Shown here: positions 53,840-63,033 of the stretch, in pieces | How the letters are laid out: every line of letters begins with the position of its first letter | Numbering within the stretch: position 1 is the first letter of the stretch | Assembly (NCBI GenBank): GCA_025928585.1 | Contig: JAICJG010000002.1 | Location: 1-63,033 of the forward strand | Direction: 5' to 3' | From: Rhodanobacteraceae bacterium | Lineage (GTDB): Bacteria > Pseudomonadota > Gammaproteobacteria > Xanthomonadales > Rhodanobacteraceae | DNA length: 63,033 nucleotides | The notes under the pieces: generated by a model | Database searches by the model: none | What the model was told of the DNA's origin: nothing | The model's input: only the letters and a program-made list of their open reading frames with translations | Made by a program: the position numbers and the translations under genes

Positions 53840-55531
53840 ATGCACGAGGCCAGCCCTCCCCCATCGAGGGGAGGGCTGGGTGCGGATGGGGCAAACGACG
53901 TGACCACCGACCCCGTCCCCGCCGCAACCTCCCCGGGCGACGAGGAGCACAAGATCGCGCTGCCGCCGCTCTCGCCGGTCGCGACGCGGTTGCTGGCGAG
54001 GGCGCGCCGCGATTGGGAGGTGCGCGACTTCGAAGCCGCCGAGCGGTCACTGGCCAGCGTGCTGGCACTCGCACCCCGCGATCCGAGGGCGGTGCGGATG
54101 CTCGGGATGGTGGCGCGCAGCCGCGGCGACTTTGCCAAGGCCGCCGAATGCTTCCGCGCGGTTCTTTCGGCGTGGCCCGCGGATCCTTTCCTGCACAGCG
54201 AACTTGGCCTTTCGCTGCTCGCGCTCGATGCATTCGAAGAAGCCGCGGAGCACTTCCGGCAGGCGTGCGATCTCGCCCCCGACTCCGGAACGGCGTGGTT
54301 CCATCTCGGCGAGGCGCTGTGGCGGCAGGCGCAGGGCGCGGAAGCCGTGATGGCGTTGCAGCAAGCGCTCGCGCGCGAACCCGCCCACCGCGAGGCGCGG
54401 CTTGCGCTGGCGCGCGCCCATGCCGGATGGGGCCGGCTGGATGCTGCCGTGGCGGAATTTCGCGAGGTGCTGCGCCGCGATCCGGTCGATCCCGATGCCT
54501 GGTACGGGCTGTCGCTGGGTACGGCGCTCGACAGCGCCGACACTGCCCGCCTGCAGGAAGCGTTCGCGCGCAGCGACCTGCCTGCCCGATCGCACTACCT
54601 CTTGGGGTTTGCGCTGGCGAAGGGGCTCGAGGACCAGGGCGAGCACGCGCGCGCCTTCGAGGCGCTCCGGGAGGCAAACGCATCGCAGCGCGCGAACATG
54701 CGGGTGCCATGGAACGCCGACGAGGAACATGGTTTCGTGGACGCGATCCGGGATGCATTCGCGAGTCCGGTTGCTTCGTCACCGGCTGCCGCGGCCGGCG
54801 GCGAGGTTATCCTCGTCACCGGGATGCCGCGCACCGGCTCGACCCTGGTCGAACAGATCCTGTCCTCGCACCCGGACGTCCAGGGCGCCAACGAGATCCG
54901 TGACCTGCCGCGGCTGATCGAGGCGGAATCCCGGCGTCGCGGCTCGGCATTCCCGCGGTGGGTACCCGAAGCCATGGCCGCGGATTGGCAGCGGCTCGGC
55001 GAGGAGTACCTCGCGCGCACCGCGCGCTGGCGCGTGGGCAAACCGCGCTTCACCGACAAGAACCTCCTGGGCTGGCACTTCGCAGGTGCGGCGCTGGCGA
55101 TGTTGCCGGCGGCGCGGGTGATCATCGTGCGGCGCGATCCGGTGGAAACGTGCCTCGCTTGCTACCGCCACTGTTTCACCGACGAGGCCGCGTTCGCCTG
55201 CGATCTCGACGATTTGGCCGATTACTGCGCCGGCTTTCTGCGCTTGACGCGGTTCTGGCTGGAGAAGTATCCGGCGCAGGTGTTCGTTTTGCGGTACGAG
55301 GCGCTGGTGGCGGATCCGGAACCCGTCATTCGCCGCCTGCTGGACTTCTGCGGCCTGCGGTTCGATGCGGCCTGTCTTGCGCCGCATGAAAATCCGCGCG
55401 CCGTGCTGACGCCGAGCGCCGCGCAGGTGCGGCGGCCCCTGCACCGCGGCAGCGCACGCAGCGCGTGTTACGACGACCGGCTGGAGTCCTTGCGGCAGCG
55501 CTTGCGGAGTTCCGGAGTGCCATTCGAATGA
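53840..55531 (+). CDS. TPR-containing sulfotransferase
   Basis: This protein of about 563 residues has N-terminal TPR repeats (ADPFLHSELGLSLLALDAFEEA and the like, about residues 60-270). A sulfotransferase domain follows with the 5'-phosphosulfate loop VTGMPRTGSTLVEQILSSHP near residue 325, the 3'-phosphate site VRRDPVETCLACYRHCF, and a PAPS C-terminal segment. It would transfer sulfate from PAPS to an unknown acceptor. The start is uncertain: ATG 53840 runs through a hairpin repeat, and GTG 53900 just after it is a good alternative. It is adjacent to the TonB receptor, an arrangement I recall as common in Xanthomonadales. Confidence 0.85.
   Translation: MHEASPPPSRGGLGADGANDVTTDPVPAATSPGDEEHKIALPPLSPVATRLLARARRDWEVRDFEAAERSLASVLALAPRDPRAVRMLGMVARSRGDFAKAAECFRAVLSAWPADPFLHSELGLSLLALDAFEEAAEHFRQACDLAPDSGTAWFHLGEALWRQAQGAEAVMALQQALAREPAHREARLALARAHAGWGRLDAAVAEFREVLRRDPVDPDAWYGLSLGTALDSADTARLQEAFARSDLPARSHYLLGFALAKGLEDQGEHARAFEALREANASQRANMRVPWNADEEHGFVDAIRDAFASPVASSPAAAAGGEVILVTGMPRTGSTLVEQILSSHPDVQGANEIRDLPRLIEAESRRRGSAFPRWVPEAMAADWQRLGEEYLARTARWRVGKPRFTDKNLLGWHFAGAALAMLPAARVIIVRRDPVETCLACYRHCFTDEAAFACDLDDLADYCAGFLRLTRFWLEKYPAQVFVLRYEALVADPEPVIRRLLDFCGLRFDAACLAPHENPRAVLTPSAAQVRRPLHRGSARSACYDDRLESLRQRLRSSGVPFE
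53850..53879. repeat. 12-bp hairpin repeat after the TonB receptor gene
   Basis: CCAGCCCTCCCC (53850-53861) pairs exactly with GGGGAGGGCTGG (53868-53879). It is of the same CCCTCCCC/GGGGAGGG type as the other intergenic hairpins in the window. It lies 21 bp after the receptor stop and could slow or end transcription before the sulfotransferase. It is in frame inside the N-terminal codons of that gene if the ATG at 53840 is used. Confidence 0.75.
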
Positions 55532-55633
55532 GAGCGTGACTGTCTGAGCCGACGGAGGCGAGCCGGGCTTATGGAGCCGGATGCCTGCGCCGGATGGATT
55601 GCCCTGCAGCAACCGGGCCGGGAGGCCGAGAAA

Positions 55634-57739
55634 GTGGGAAGATCAGTACTGATGGTGTTGGCGCTTGCGCTTGCGCTCGCCGCGGCGCCGGCACTTGCCG
55701 ATGGCGTGCCGGGCCCATTGAAGCAGTCCGGGCTGACCCTGATGCCGTGGCCGGCCCATGTCCGGCTCCGGGAAGGTCGTCTGGCACTGGCGAAGCAATT
55801 CGACATCGCCGTGACCGGCCATCCGGGACAGCGCGTATACGACGCTGCATCCCGCTTGCTGCAGCATCTGCAGCGGCGTACCGGGATCGCCTTCCGCCAG
55901 CACGCGGTGGCAGCAGGTTCGGAGGGCGAGCAGGCGGTGCTCGTGATCAAGGTGCGTCGTCCCGGAGTGCTCAGGATCGGGGAAGACGAGTCGTACCGTT
56001 TGAAGGTCGACTCGCGACATGCCGTATTGACCGCGGAAGATGGCCTCGGTGTGTTGCACGGGTTGCAGACGTTCGCCCAGTTGCTCCAGGCCGATTCGAG
56101 CGGCTACTACTTTCCCACGGTCGACATCCGGGACCAGCCACGCTTCCAGTGGCGCGGACTGATGATCGACGTGGCCCGGCACTTCGAACCGGTGGACGTC
56201 ATCGAGCGCAACCTCCGCGGCATGGCCGCGGTGAAGATGAATGTCCTGCACCTGCATTTGAGCGATAACCAGGGCTTTCGCATCCAGAGCAACGTGTTCC
56301 CGGAGCTCACCGAACTTGGCTCGCGCGGGCAGTATTACACCCAGGCCGAGATCAAACAGATCATCCGCTATGCGGACGACCGCGGCATCCTCGTGGTGCC
56401 CGAGTTCGACTTGCCATCGCACGCCGTCAGTTGGCTGGTGAGCCACCCGGAACTGGCCAGCGCACCCGGACCGTATCACCTGTACACGCGTTTCGGTGGC
56501 AAGAACCCGGCATTCGACCCGGGCAACCCGGAAACCTACCGTTTCCTGGGCCGCTTCTTCAAGGAAATGGCGGCCCTTTTCCCCGCGCCGTACATCCACA
56601 TCGGCGGTGACGAAAACTCGGGCCGGCAGTGGGACAACAACCCGACGATCCAGGCCTACATGCAGCCTGCGATCACCTCCGACACGGCGTTGCAGGCGCA
56701 GTTCATCCAGAAACTCGCAGGAATGATCGATGCCGACGGCAAGCGGATCATCGGTTGGGACGAAATCCTGCAGCCAGGCCTGGAGAAGGGCGCGATCATC
56801 CAGAGCTGGCGCGGCAAGGATTCGCTGTACCAGGCGGCACGCGAAGGCCATCGAGCCATCCTGTCCAATGGCTACTATCTCGACCTGCTTTACCCGGCGT
56901 CGCACGCCTACCTCAACGATCCCATTCCCCCGGGCACCCACCTCGAGCGTGCGGCTCGCCGGAACATCCTCGGCGGCGAGGCCGAAGTGGGGGGGGACCT
57001 GGTGCGGCCGGCAACGATCGACTCGCGAATCTGGCCGAATGCGGCCGCGGTCGCGGAGCGCCTTTGGTCACCGCAGGATGTGCGCGACGTGGCGTGGATG
57101 GACCAGCGCCTGCGCGCGGTGAACCTGGAACTGGAGGAATTGGGCCTCACGCAGATCCGCAACCAGGGGATGCTGTTGCGCCAGTTGGCGGGGCAATACG
57201 AGGTCGAACCGCTCCGGGTGCTGGTGGACGTGATCTCGCCGGTGCGCGGATACCAGAGAATGGCGAGCGGTGATTACACCATCTATTCGCCGCTCGCATC
57301 GATTGCCGATGCGGCGACCGCGAACCCGTGGGCGGCGATCCGGTTCAACGAATGGGTCAACCGGTTCGTGCAACATCCGGATGCCGATACGGAGGAGCGA
57401 ATCCGTACGCAGCTCGAGCAATGGCTTGCGAACGGTCCGGCGCTGGAGGCGTTGCTTGAGCGTTCGCCGGCGTTGCATCCGGCCAGGCCGCTGGCGCAGT
57501 CACTGGTGACGCTGTCGAAGGTCGGCCTGCAGGCGCTCGACTGCATCGACCAGAAGCAGCCCGCGCCCCGTGCGTGGGCCAGGCAGACCACGACCGATTT
57601 CCTGCAAGCGCGCGAGCCGGCGGCGGCAACCAAATTGCGGATGGTCGATGCCGTCGAACGACTGGTGGTCGCGGCGCTGAAGGGTGGTCGGCCCGCTGGA
57701 GCGGACGCAACATCGGGCGAAGAGCGAGGCGGCGGTTGA
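55634..57739 (+). CDS. Exported beta-N-acetylhexosaminidase (GH20)
   Basis: This 701-residue glycosidase has a signal peptide (VLALALALAAAPALADG) and a GH20b N-terminal domain (EGEQAVLVIKVRRPGVLRIG region). A GH20 TIM barrel follows with the catalytic Asp326-Glu327 in YIHIGGDENSGRQWD, plus LHLHLSDNQGFRIQSNVFP and the substrate Trp in IIGWDEILQPG. It removes terminal GlcNAc or GalNAc from glycans such as chitin or wall fragments. A C-terminal helical extension of about 150 residues is present. I chose GTG 55634 for its GGAGG site; ATG 55652 is possible. It is the neighbour of murQ and a sugar kinase, so wall sugars are a likely target. Confidence 0.92.
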   Translation: MGRSVLMVLALALALAAAPALADGVPGPLKQSGLTLMPWPAHVRLREGRLALAKQFDIAVTGHPGQRVYDAASRLLQHLQRRTGIAFRQHAVAAGSEGEQAVLVIKVRRPGVLRIGEDESYRLKVDSRHAVLTAEDGLGVLHGLQTFAQLLQADSSGYYFPTVDIRDQPRFQWRGLMIDVARHFEPVDVIERNLRGMAAVKMNVLHLHLSDNQGFRIQSNVFPELTELGSRGQYYTQAEIKQIIRYADDRGILVVPEFDLPSHAVSWLVSHPELASAPGPYHLYTRFGGKNPAFDPGNPETYRFLGRFFKEMAALFPAPYIHIGGDENSGRQWDNNPTIQAYMQPAITSDTALQAQFIQKLAGMIDADGKRIIGWDEILQPGLEKGAIIQSWRGKDSLYQAAREGHRAILSNGYYLDLLYPASHAYLNDPIPPGTHLERAARRNILGGEAEVGGDLVRPATIDSRIWPNAAAVAERLWSPQDVRDVAWMDQRLRAVNLELEELGLTQIRNQGMLLRQLAGQYEVEPLRVLVDVISPVRGYQRMASGDYTIYSPLASIADAATANPWAAIRFNEWVNRFVQHPDADTEERIRTQLEQWLANGPALEALLERSPALHPARPLAQSLVTLSKVGLQALDCIDQKQPAPRAWARQTTTDFLQAREPAAATKLRMVDAVERLVVAALKGGRPAGADATSGEERGGG

Positions 57740-57916
57740 CGCGCGGTCCGGCTCGGGTTCCAGGTCGTCGTTCCGCAGCCCCGCACCAGCTTCACCGGCG
57801 CGGGAGTCCAGCTTTGCTTCCAGGGTCGAGGAACCGGATTCCGTGTCTGCCCGGAAGAGCGCGGGCGCACCGGAATCACGAAGTGCGTGAGGTCGACCGT
57901 TCCTCAGGCCACGCGC

Positions 57917-58837
57917 TCACCCGTGTGCCAGCGCTCCGCGCACCCGGCCGCCGGCCGCCGCGAGCCTGCGTTCGGCTTCCTCCGCGTCGCAGCCAGCGAG
58001 CAGCATCACGACCGCCGGTTTCACGCGGCCGCTGGTCGCCGCGAGGGCTTCGGTGCTGTCCGCCAGGTCCGCGCCGGTGATCTGCTGGACCATCCGCAAT
58101 GCCCGCCTGCGAAGTTTGGCGTTGGTCGCGCGCACGTCGACCATGTAGGGTCCATACGTTTTTCCGAGCCGCACCATGACCGCGGTCGACAACGTGTTCA
58201 GCGCGATCTTTTGCGCGGTGCCCGCGCAAAGCCGGGTGGAGCCGGCGATGACTTCCGGCCCCGTCGACAATTCAATGGCGGTGTCGGCGATCCCGGCCAG
58301 CTCACTTCCGGCGTTGTTGACGATCGCGACCGTGTGGCTCCCAAGCCCGCGTGCATGGCGCAACGCGCCGACCACGTACGGCGTGCGCCCCGACGCGGCG
58401 ATGCCGACCACGGCATCGTTCGGTCCGAGGTTCCTTGCCCGCAAATCGGCGCCGCCGGCTGCGGCATCGTCTTCGGCACCTTCGACTGCTTCCTGCACCG
58501 CCGCGGGTCCCCCGGCCATCAGCGCGACCACCAGTTCCGGCGGGGTATTGAACGTCGGTGGACATTCCGATGCGTCGAGAATGGCGAGGCGGCCCGAAGT
58601 GCCGGCGCCGAGATAGAACAGGCGTCCGCCCTGCAGCAGGCGTGCGGCGATGGCATCCGCCGCGGCGGCGATCGCGGGAACCGCCGCCATCACGGCGGCT
58701 TGCGCGGCACGCTGGCCTTCGGCGAGCGTGCGCACCAGTTCCTCGGTCGGCCGGCAATCGAGGTCGTCCAGGCCAGGACGCACGGATTCGGTTGCCAGGA
58801 CATCGAGAGCGGCATCTTGCCTGGCGGGTTGGTGCAT
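57917..58837 (-). CDS. murQ: N-acetylmuramic acid 6-phosphate etherase
   Basis: This 306-residue SIS-domain etherase cuts the lactyl ether of MurNAc-6-phosphate to give GlcNAc-6-phosphate and D-lactate. The family signature LFYLGAGTSGRLAILDASECPP is complete, and GIAASGRTPYVVGAL and VRATNAKLRRRALRMV follow. It stands 19 bp after the kinase gene on the same strand. The ATG at 58837 fits the family N-terminus, with a GTG at 58846 possible. It is a key enzyme of murein sugar recycling, and its partner kinase probably supplies MurNAc-6-phosphate. Confidence 0.96.
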   Translation of the reverse strand: MHQPARQDAALDVLATESVRPGLDDLDCRPTEELVRTLAEGQRAAQAAVMAAVPAIAAAADAIAARLLQGGRLFYLGAGTSGRLAILDASECPPTFNTPPELVVALMAGGPAAVQEAVEGAEDDAAAGGADLRARNLGPNDAVVGIAASGRTPYVVGALRHARGLGSHTVAIVNNAGSELAGIADTAIELSTGPEVIAGSTRLCAGTAQKIALNTLSTAVMVRLGKTYGPYMVDVRATNAKLRRRALRMVQQITGADLADSTEALAATSGRVKPAVVMLLAGCDAEEAERRLAAAGGRVRGALAHG

Positions 58838-58856
58838 GGACGGATTCACGGGTCTC

Positions 58857-59807
58857 TTATCCTCTCGCGCGGACCACCCAGGGTTCATGGATGCCGCCAT
58901 CGACAACGGCCAGGCGGCGGGCGCCGTCCATCGACGTGCCTTCCGCCGGCCGCAATTGGAGGCGGGTACCGCTCCGCTCGAGGGTCGCCCGCAGCGGATC
59001 GAGGAGCACCGGTCCGAGATTGACGAGGCCGCCGATGATGACCCCCGCCAGCGGCCCCGGGACGTGCAGTGCCTCGGCGGCCGCCATCATCGCATGGGCC
59101 AGTGCCGCCGCGCCCGCTTCGAGCAACTGCGCAGCGACCGCATCGCCGTTGCGCGCCGCATCGGCAACCGCCGGTGCGAACGCCGCCATGCTGCGCGCGG
59201 GATTCGGATCGGACCCGAGGTTCACCGCGAGTTCGCCGATCGAGCCGAACTGCCGGGCCGCGGCTTCGGACAGGGTGGTCGCGGGACCGCGGCCGTCGTT
59301 GGCTCGTGCCGCGGCCTGCAAGCCGCGACAGCCGAGCCAGGCACCGCTGCCCTCGTCGCCGATCCAGGGTCCCCAGCCGTCCACGCGGCGGAACTGACCA
59401 TCGGTGCCGATCGCGACGGTCACTGCACCGGTTCCGGCGGCCAATACCACGCCGGGCTTGCCGCCCAGTGCACCGGCGTGCGAGGTAATCGCATCGCTCG
59501 TCACCGCAACGCTGCGGGCCGGCAGGGAATGGGCAAGCTGCTGCGCCAGGCGACGCGCCAGTGCGGGCGCTTCCATGGCGCCGGGTGCGCCGACGCCAAC
59601 GGCATCGATGCGACCCGCAGCGTGCGTCTTCAGCAGCGGCTCGACCACCGCGAGAATGGCCGTCTCGGCAACCTTGGCTCCGTCCACGGCACTCAAGCCC
59701 AGGCTGCCGTCGCCCGTAGCGATGGCTTCGGGTTCCGGCGCGTCGCCGCTCCACAGTGCTGCGCGGCAGCCGGTTCTGCCGATGTCTACGGCCAAGATGA
59801 TGGACAT
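58857..59807 (-). CDS. BadF/BadG-type amino-sugar kinase (MurNAc or GlcNAc kinase)
   Basis: This 316-residue actin-fold kinase has the phosphate-1 loop ILAVDIGRTGCRAALW, the second ATP loop VLAAGTGAVTVAIG and the adenosine motif GVIIGGLVN. Relatives phosphorylate GlcNAc (NagK) or both MurNAc and GlcNAc (MurK). Because it is directly followed by murQ, whose substrate is MurNAc-6-phosphate, a MurNAc-phosphorylating activity is the better guess. No anmK or PTS gene is seen in the window. The conserved GDEGSGAWLG segment is that of the N-acetylglucosamine kinase family. Confidence 0.85.
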   Translation of the reverse strand: MSIILAVDIGRTGCRAALWSGDAPEPEAIATGDGSLGLSAVDGAKVAETAILAVVEPLLKTHAAGRIDAVGVGAPGAMEAPALARRLAQQLAHSLPARSVAVTSDAITSHAGALGGKPGVVLAAGTGAVTVAIGTDGQFRRVDGWGPWIGDEGSGAWLGCRGLQAAARANDGRGPATTLSEAAARQFGSIGELAVNLGSDPNPARSMAAFAPAVADAARNGDAVAAQLLEAGAAALAHAMMAAAEALHVPGPLAGVIIGGLVNLGPVLLDPLRATLERSGTRLQLRPAEGTSMDGARRLAVVDGGIHEPWVVRARG

Positions 59808-59872
59808 CGAGTTTCTTCCCCGACCTTAGGAATCCGGCTGCCGTCCGTCCGCTCGAAGCGATGACCGGGCGA

Positions 59873-61237
<1,365 letters not shown>

Positions 61238-61238
61238 T

Positions 61239-61253
61239 CACGATCGAATCGTG
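61239..61253. promoter_or_regulatory. Small palindrome upstream of murA
   Basis: CACGAT-CGA-ATCGTG forms a 6-bp dyad 23 bases upstream of the murA start. It might be an operator or part of the leader. No clear -35/-10 pair is visible near it. Confidence 0.3.
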
Positions 61254-61400
61254 CAGGCGGGCCGCCGCTGCAAATCCAGCATGCAACTTCCCGGGCCGGC
61301 GAGAACGTGCCGGCATTTTCGATCGTTGGGAACGACTGGAAAATGAAAACCGCCGATCGCGAACGCGGTTGGGTGGCCGGAAAGGCCATGCAACGAATTT

Positions 61401-61427
61401 CCCGGCATCCTACCGGAGAATGCCGGG
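61401..61427 (-). terminator. Hairpin between the symporter and murA genes
   Basis: CCCGGCAT (61401-61408) pairs with ATGCCGGG (61420-61427) around an 11-base loop. It lies 60 bases after the stop of the minus-strand symporter gene and could end its transcript; a proper T-run is missing. Apart from this and the small palindrome, 61217-61489 shows no gene. Confidence 0.4.
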
Positions 61428-61489
61428 ATTTGTGCAGTGATCGCGGTCATGATTCGGCGTTCCCGTGGCCTCGTGCCGCCAACGGCTGG

Positions 61490-63004
61490 TCACTGCGGCT
61501 CGGCTGCGCGCTGCCGCCCGGCCGTGTCGCCGCGCATCCCTGCGAAAACCCGCTGTCCCCGCGGGTGGGTCAGCGACAGGCCGCCGCCGACCAGCAGGGT
61601 GATTGCCACGCCGATCGGTACATACCACGGGAAGGCGAGGGCATGGCCGTGGATTTTCACCGCGAGTACCACCACGGCCATGAGGATCACGGTGGCGACG
61701 AAGGCGATCGCGCCGTCGCGCTGGTTGGCGCGCTTGATCAGCAGGCCGAGCAGGAACGCGCCCAGCAGCGCGCCGTAGGTGTAGCCGGTGATGCCGAGGC
61801 CGAGTACGACGACCGGGCTATGGGTGTCGGTGAACAGGGATGCAAAACCGACCAGTGCGCCGGCCCAGAACAATGTCGAAATCCGGGAGATGCGCAGCAT
61901 GGTCTTGTCGTCGTATTCGCGACGGCCGAACAGGCGGATCAGGTCGGTGAGCGTCGAATTGGACATCGAGTTCATGGCCGACGACAGCGAACCCATCGTC
62001 GCGCCGAGGATGCCGGCGACCATCAGGCCCGAAATCCCGGGCGGCAGCCCGCGGATGATGAATTCCGGAAACAGTTGATCGGGACCGGCAAGGCCGAGTT
62101 GCGCCGGTGTGCGGCCGCCGAACTTGATCCACAGCAGGGTGCCGACGGCCGAGAACAGCGCGAATTGGGCCATCACGAACACCGCACTGCCGATCATGGC
62201 CTTGCGGCTGTCGCGCAGGTTCCTGCAGGCGAGGATGCGTTGGACCATGAGCTGATCGGCGCCGTGCGAGGCCATCGTGAACACGGCGCCGCCGAAGATC
62301 GCGGCGACGAACGCGAACGGGCTGGTCAGGATCGGCGCATGGAAATCGAAGACTTCGAACTTGCCCGCCGCGAAAGCACGGCCGAGGTCGGCCGCCGAAA
62401 TTCCGTGCAGCAGGATGGCGACACTCAGGATCGCGCCGCCGAGGTAGAGCATCATCTGGATCGCGTCGGTCCACACCACCGCCCGGATGCCGCCGATGTA
62501 GGTGTAGGCGACCGTCACCCCGGCCAGCACCACGATGATCTCGAGGTAGCTCGCGTGCACGCCCATCGCGGCGAGCAGCAGCGCGATCGGAATCGCCGAC
62601 GCGAACAGCCGCACGCCTTCGGCCAGCAGGCGGGTAACCAGGAACGTCGCCGAGGCCAGGCCCTGCACGTTGGGTCCAAAACGCAAGCCCAGGTACTGGT
62701 AGGCACTGACCAGGTTGCCGCGCGCGTACAACGGCAGCAGGACGATCGCGACGATGCTGCGCCCGATCAGGTAACCGAACGCAAGTTCCACGAAGCCGTA
62801 GGCACCGAGATAAGCGACCCCCGGCACGCTGATCACCGTCAGCGTCGAGGTCTCCGTTGCGACGATCGAGAAGCACACCGCCCACCACGACAGGTTCCGT
62901 TCGCCGACGAAATAGTCGGTCGCGGACCGCTGCTTGCCGCTGATGCGAAGCCCGATCGCTGCGATGACGATCAGGTAGACGACGATGATGGCGAGGTCGA
63001 GCAC
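61490..63004 (-). CDS. Sodium:solute symporter (SSS family)
   Basis: This 504-residue transporter has thirteen or so hydrophobic helices. It starts MLDLAIIVVYLIVIAAIG, followed by the YFVGERNLSWWAVCFSIVATETS segment typical of the family and AYTYIGGIRAVVWTDAIQM. The conserved SSAMNSMSNSTLTDL in helix 8 carries the Na2-site serines. SSS transporters take up sugars, amino acids or sialic acid. Near murA, the kinase and murQ, an amino-sugar or muropeptide substrate is plausible but not shown. The start is a GTG without a clear binding site. It sits just after what looks like a TGA of an upstream gene that continues beyond the window, so it is probably the second gene of an operon. Confidence 0.85.
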   Translation of the reverse strand: MLDLAIIVVYLIVIAAIGLRISGKQRSATDYFVGERNLSWWAVCFSIVATETSTLTVISVPGVAYLGAYGFVELAFGYLIGRSIVAIVLLPLYARGNLVSAYQYLGLRFGPNVQGLASATFLVTRLLAEGVRLFASAIPIALLLAAMGVHASYLEIIVVLAGVTVAYTYIGGIRAVVWTDAIQMMLYLGGAILSVAILLHGISAADLGRAFAAGKFEVFDFHAPILTSPFAFVAAIFGGAVFTMASHGADQLMVQRILACRNLRDSRKAMIGSAVFVMAQFALFSAVGTLLWIKFGGRTPAQLGLAGPDQLFPEFIIRGLPPGISGLMVAGILGATMGSLSSAMNSMSNSTLTDLIRLFGRREYDDKTMLRISRISTLFWAGALVGFASLFTDTHSPVVVLGLGITGYTYGALLGAFLLGLLIKRANQRDGAIAFVATVILMAVVVLAVKIHGHALAFPWYVPIGVAITLLVGGGLSLTHPRGQRVFAGMRGDTAGRQRAAEPQ

Positions 63005-63033
63005 TGGATCAGGAGACGTGCCGCGCGGCGAAC

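Overview
The window is GC-rich and densely coded. It looks like a chromosome of a gammaproteobacterium of the Xanthomonadales (Lysobacterales), probably Rhodanobacteraceae-like. This is inferred from the gene families (S9 peptidases, a TonB receptor followed by a TPR-sulfotransferase, an ECF sigma factor with a Ser/Thr kinase, NirK-type denitrification), not from a marker gene. No prophage, transposase or CRISPR array was seen.

Layout. 1-319 holds a 23-bp tandem repeat. 320-7461 carries small metabolic and redox genes and an unusual membrane-anchored copper nitrite reductase fused to a cytochrome c. 7553-10767 is gcvP under a tandem glycine riboswitch. 10821-16587 has a VOC protein, a small membrane protein and two secreted serine peptidases (DPP4-like and prolyl oligopeptidase). 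16809-22749 is a three-gene heavy-metal-type RND efflux operon. 23026-33266 holds tRNA-Leu, an exported peroxiredoxin, an ECF sigma/kinase pair, a di-heme cytochrome, RNase R, RlmB, an Atl protein and tRNA-Phe. A decayed SRAP gene that has lost its catalytic Cys2 follows at 33304.

From 33857 to 63004 almost everything concerns peptidoglycan breakdown products. A minus-strand operon ggt-lysA-bla-vanX-bla (40371 to 33857) is followed by a dgcN-dgcA pair (D-glutamate to L-glutamate through N-acetyl intermediates). Then come a divergent LysR regulator, a transglutaminase-like protein, an APC permease, an M61 peptidase and an NlpC/P60 peptidase. A large TonB receptor with a sulfotransferase, a GH20 hexosaminidase, MurQ, a BadF-type sugar kinase, MurA and a sodium:solute symporter complete the block.

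The strongest finding is a shared promoter element found four times. It consists of an 11-bp dyad (AACC-N3-GGNT core), 20 bp, CATTGG, 21 bp (19 in one copy) and a TATGCT-like -10. The copies lie upstream of ggt, dgcN, the transglutaminase-like gene and the TonB receptor, always pointing at the gene. This spacing fits a LysR-type regulator, and the only LysR gene lies between two of the copies. I infer a regulon that imports and dismantles muropeptide stem peptides: D-Ala-D-Ala by VanX, gamma-D-Glu bonds by NlpC/P60 and GGT, meso-DAP to lysine by LysA, and D-Glu to L-Glu by DgcN/DgcA.
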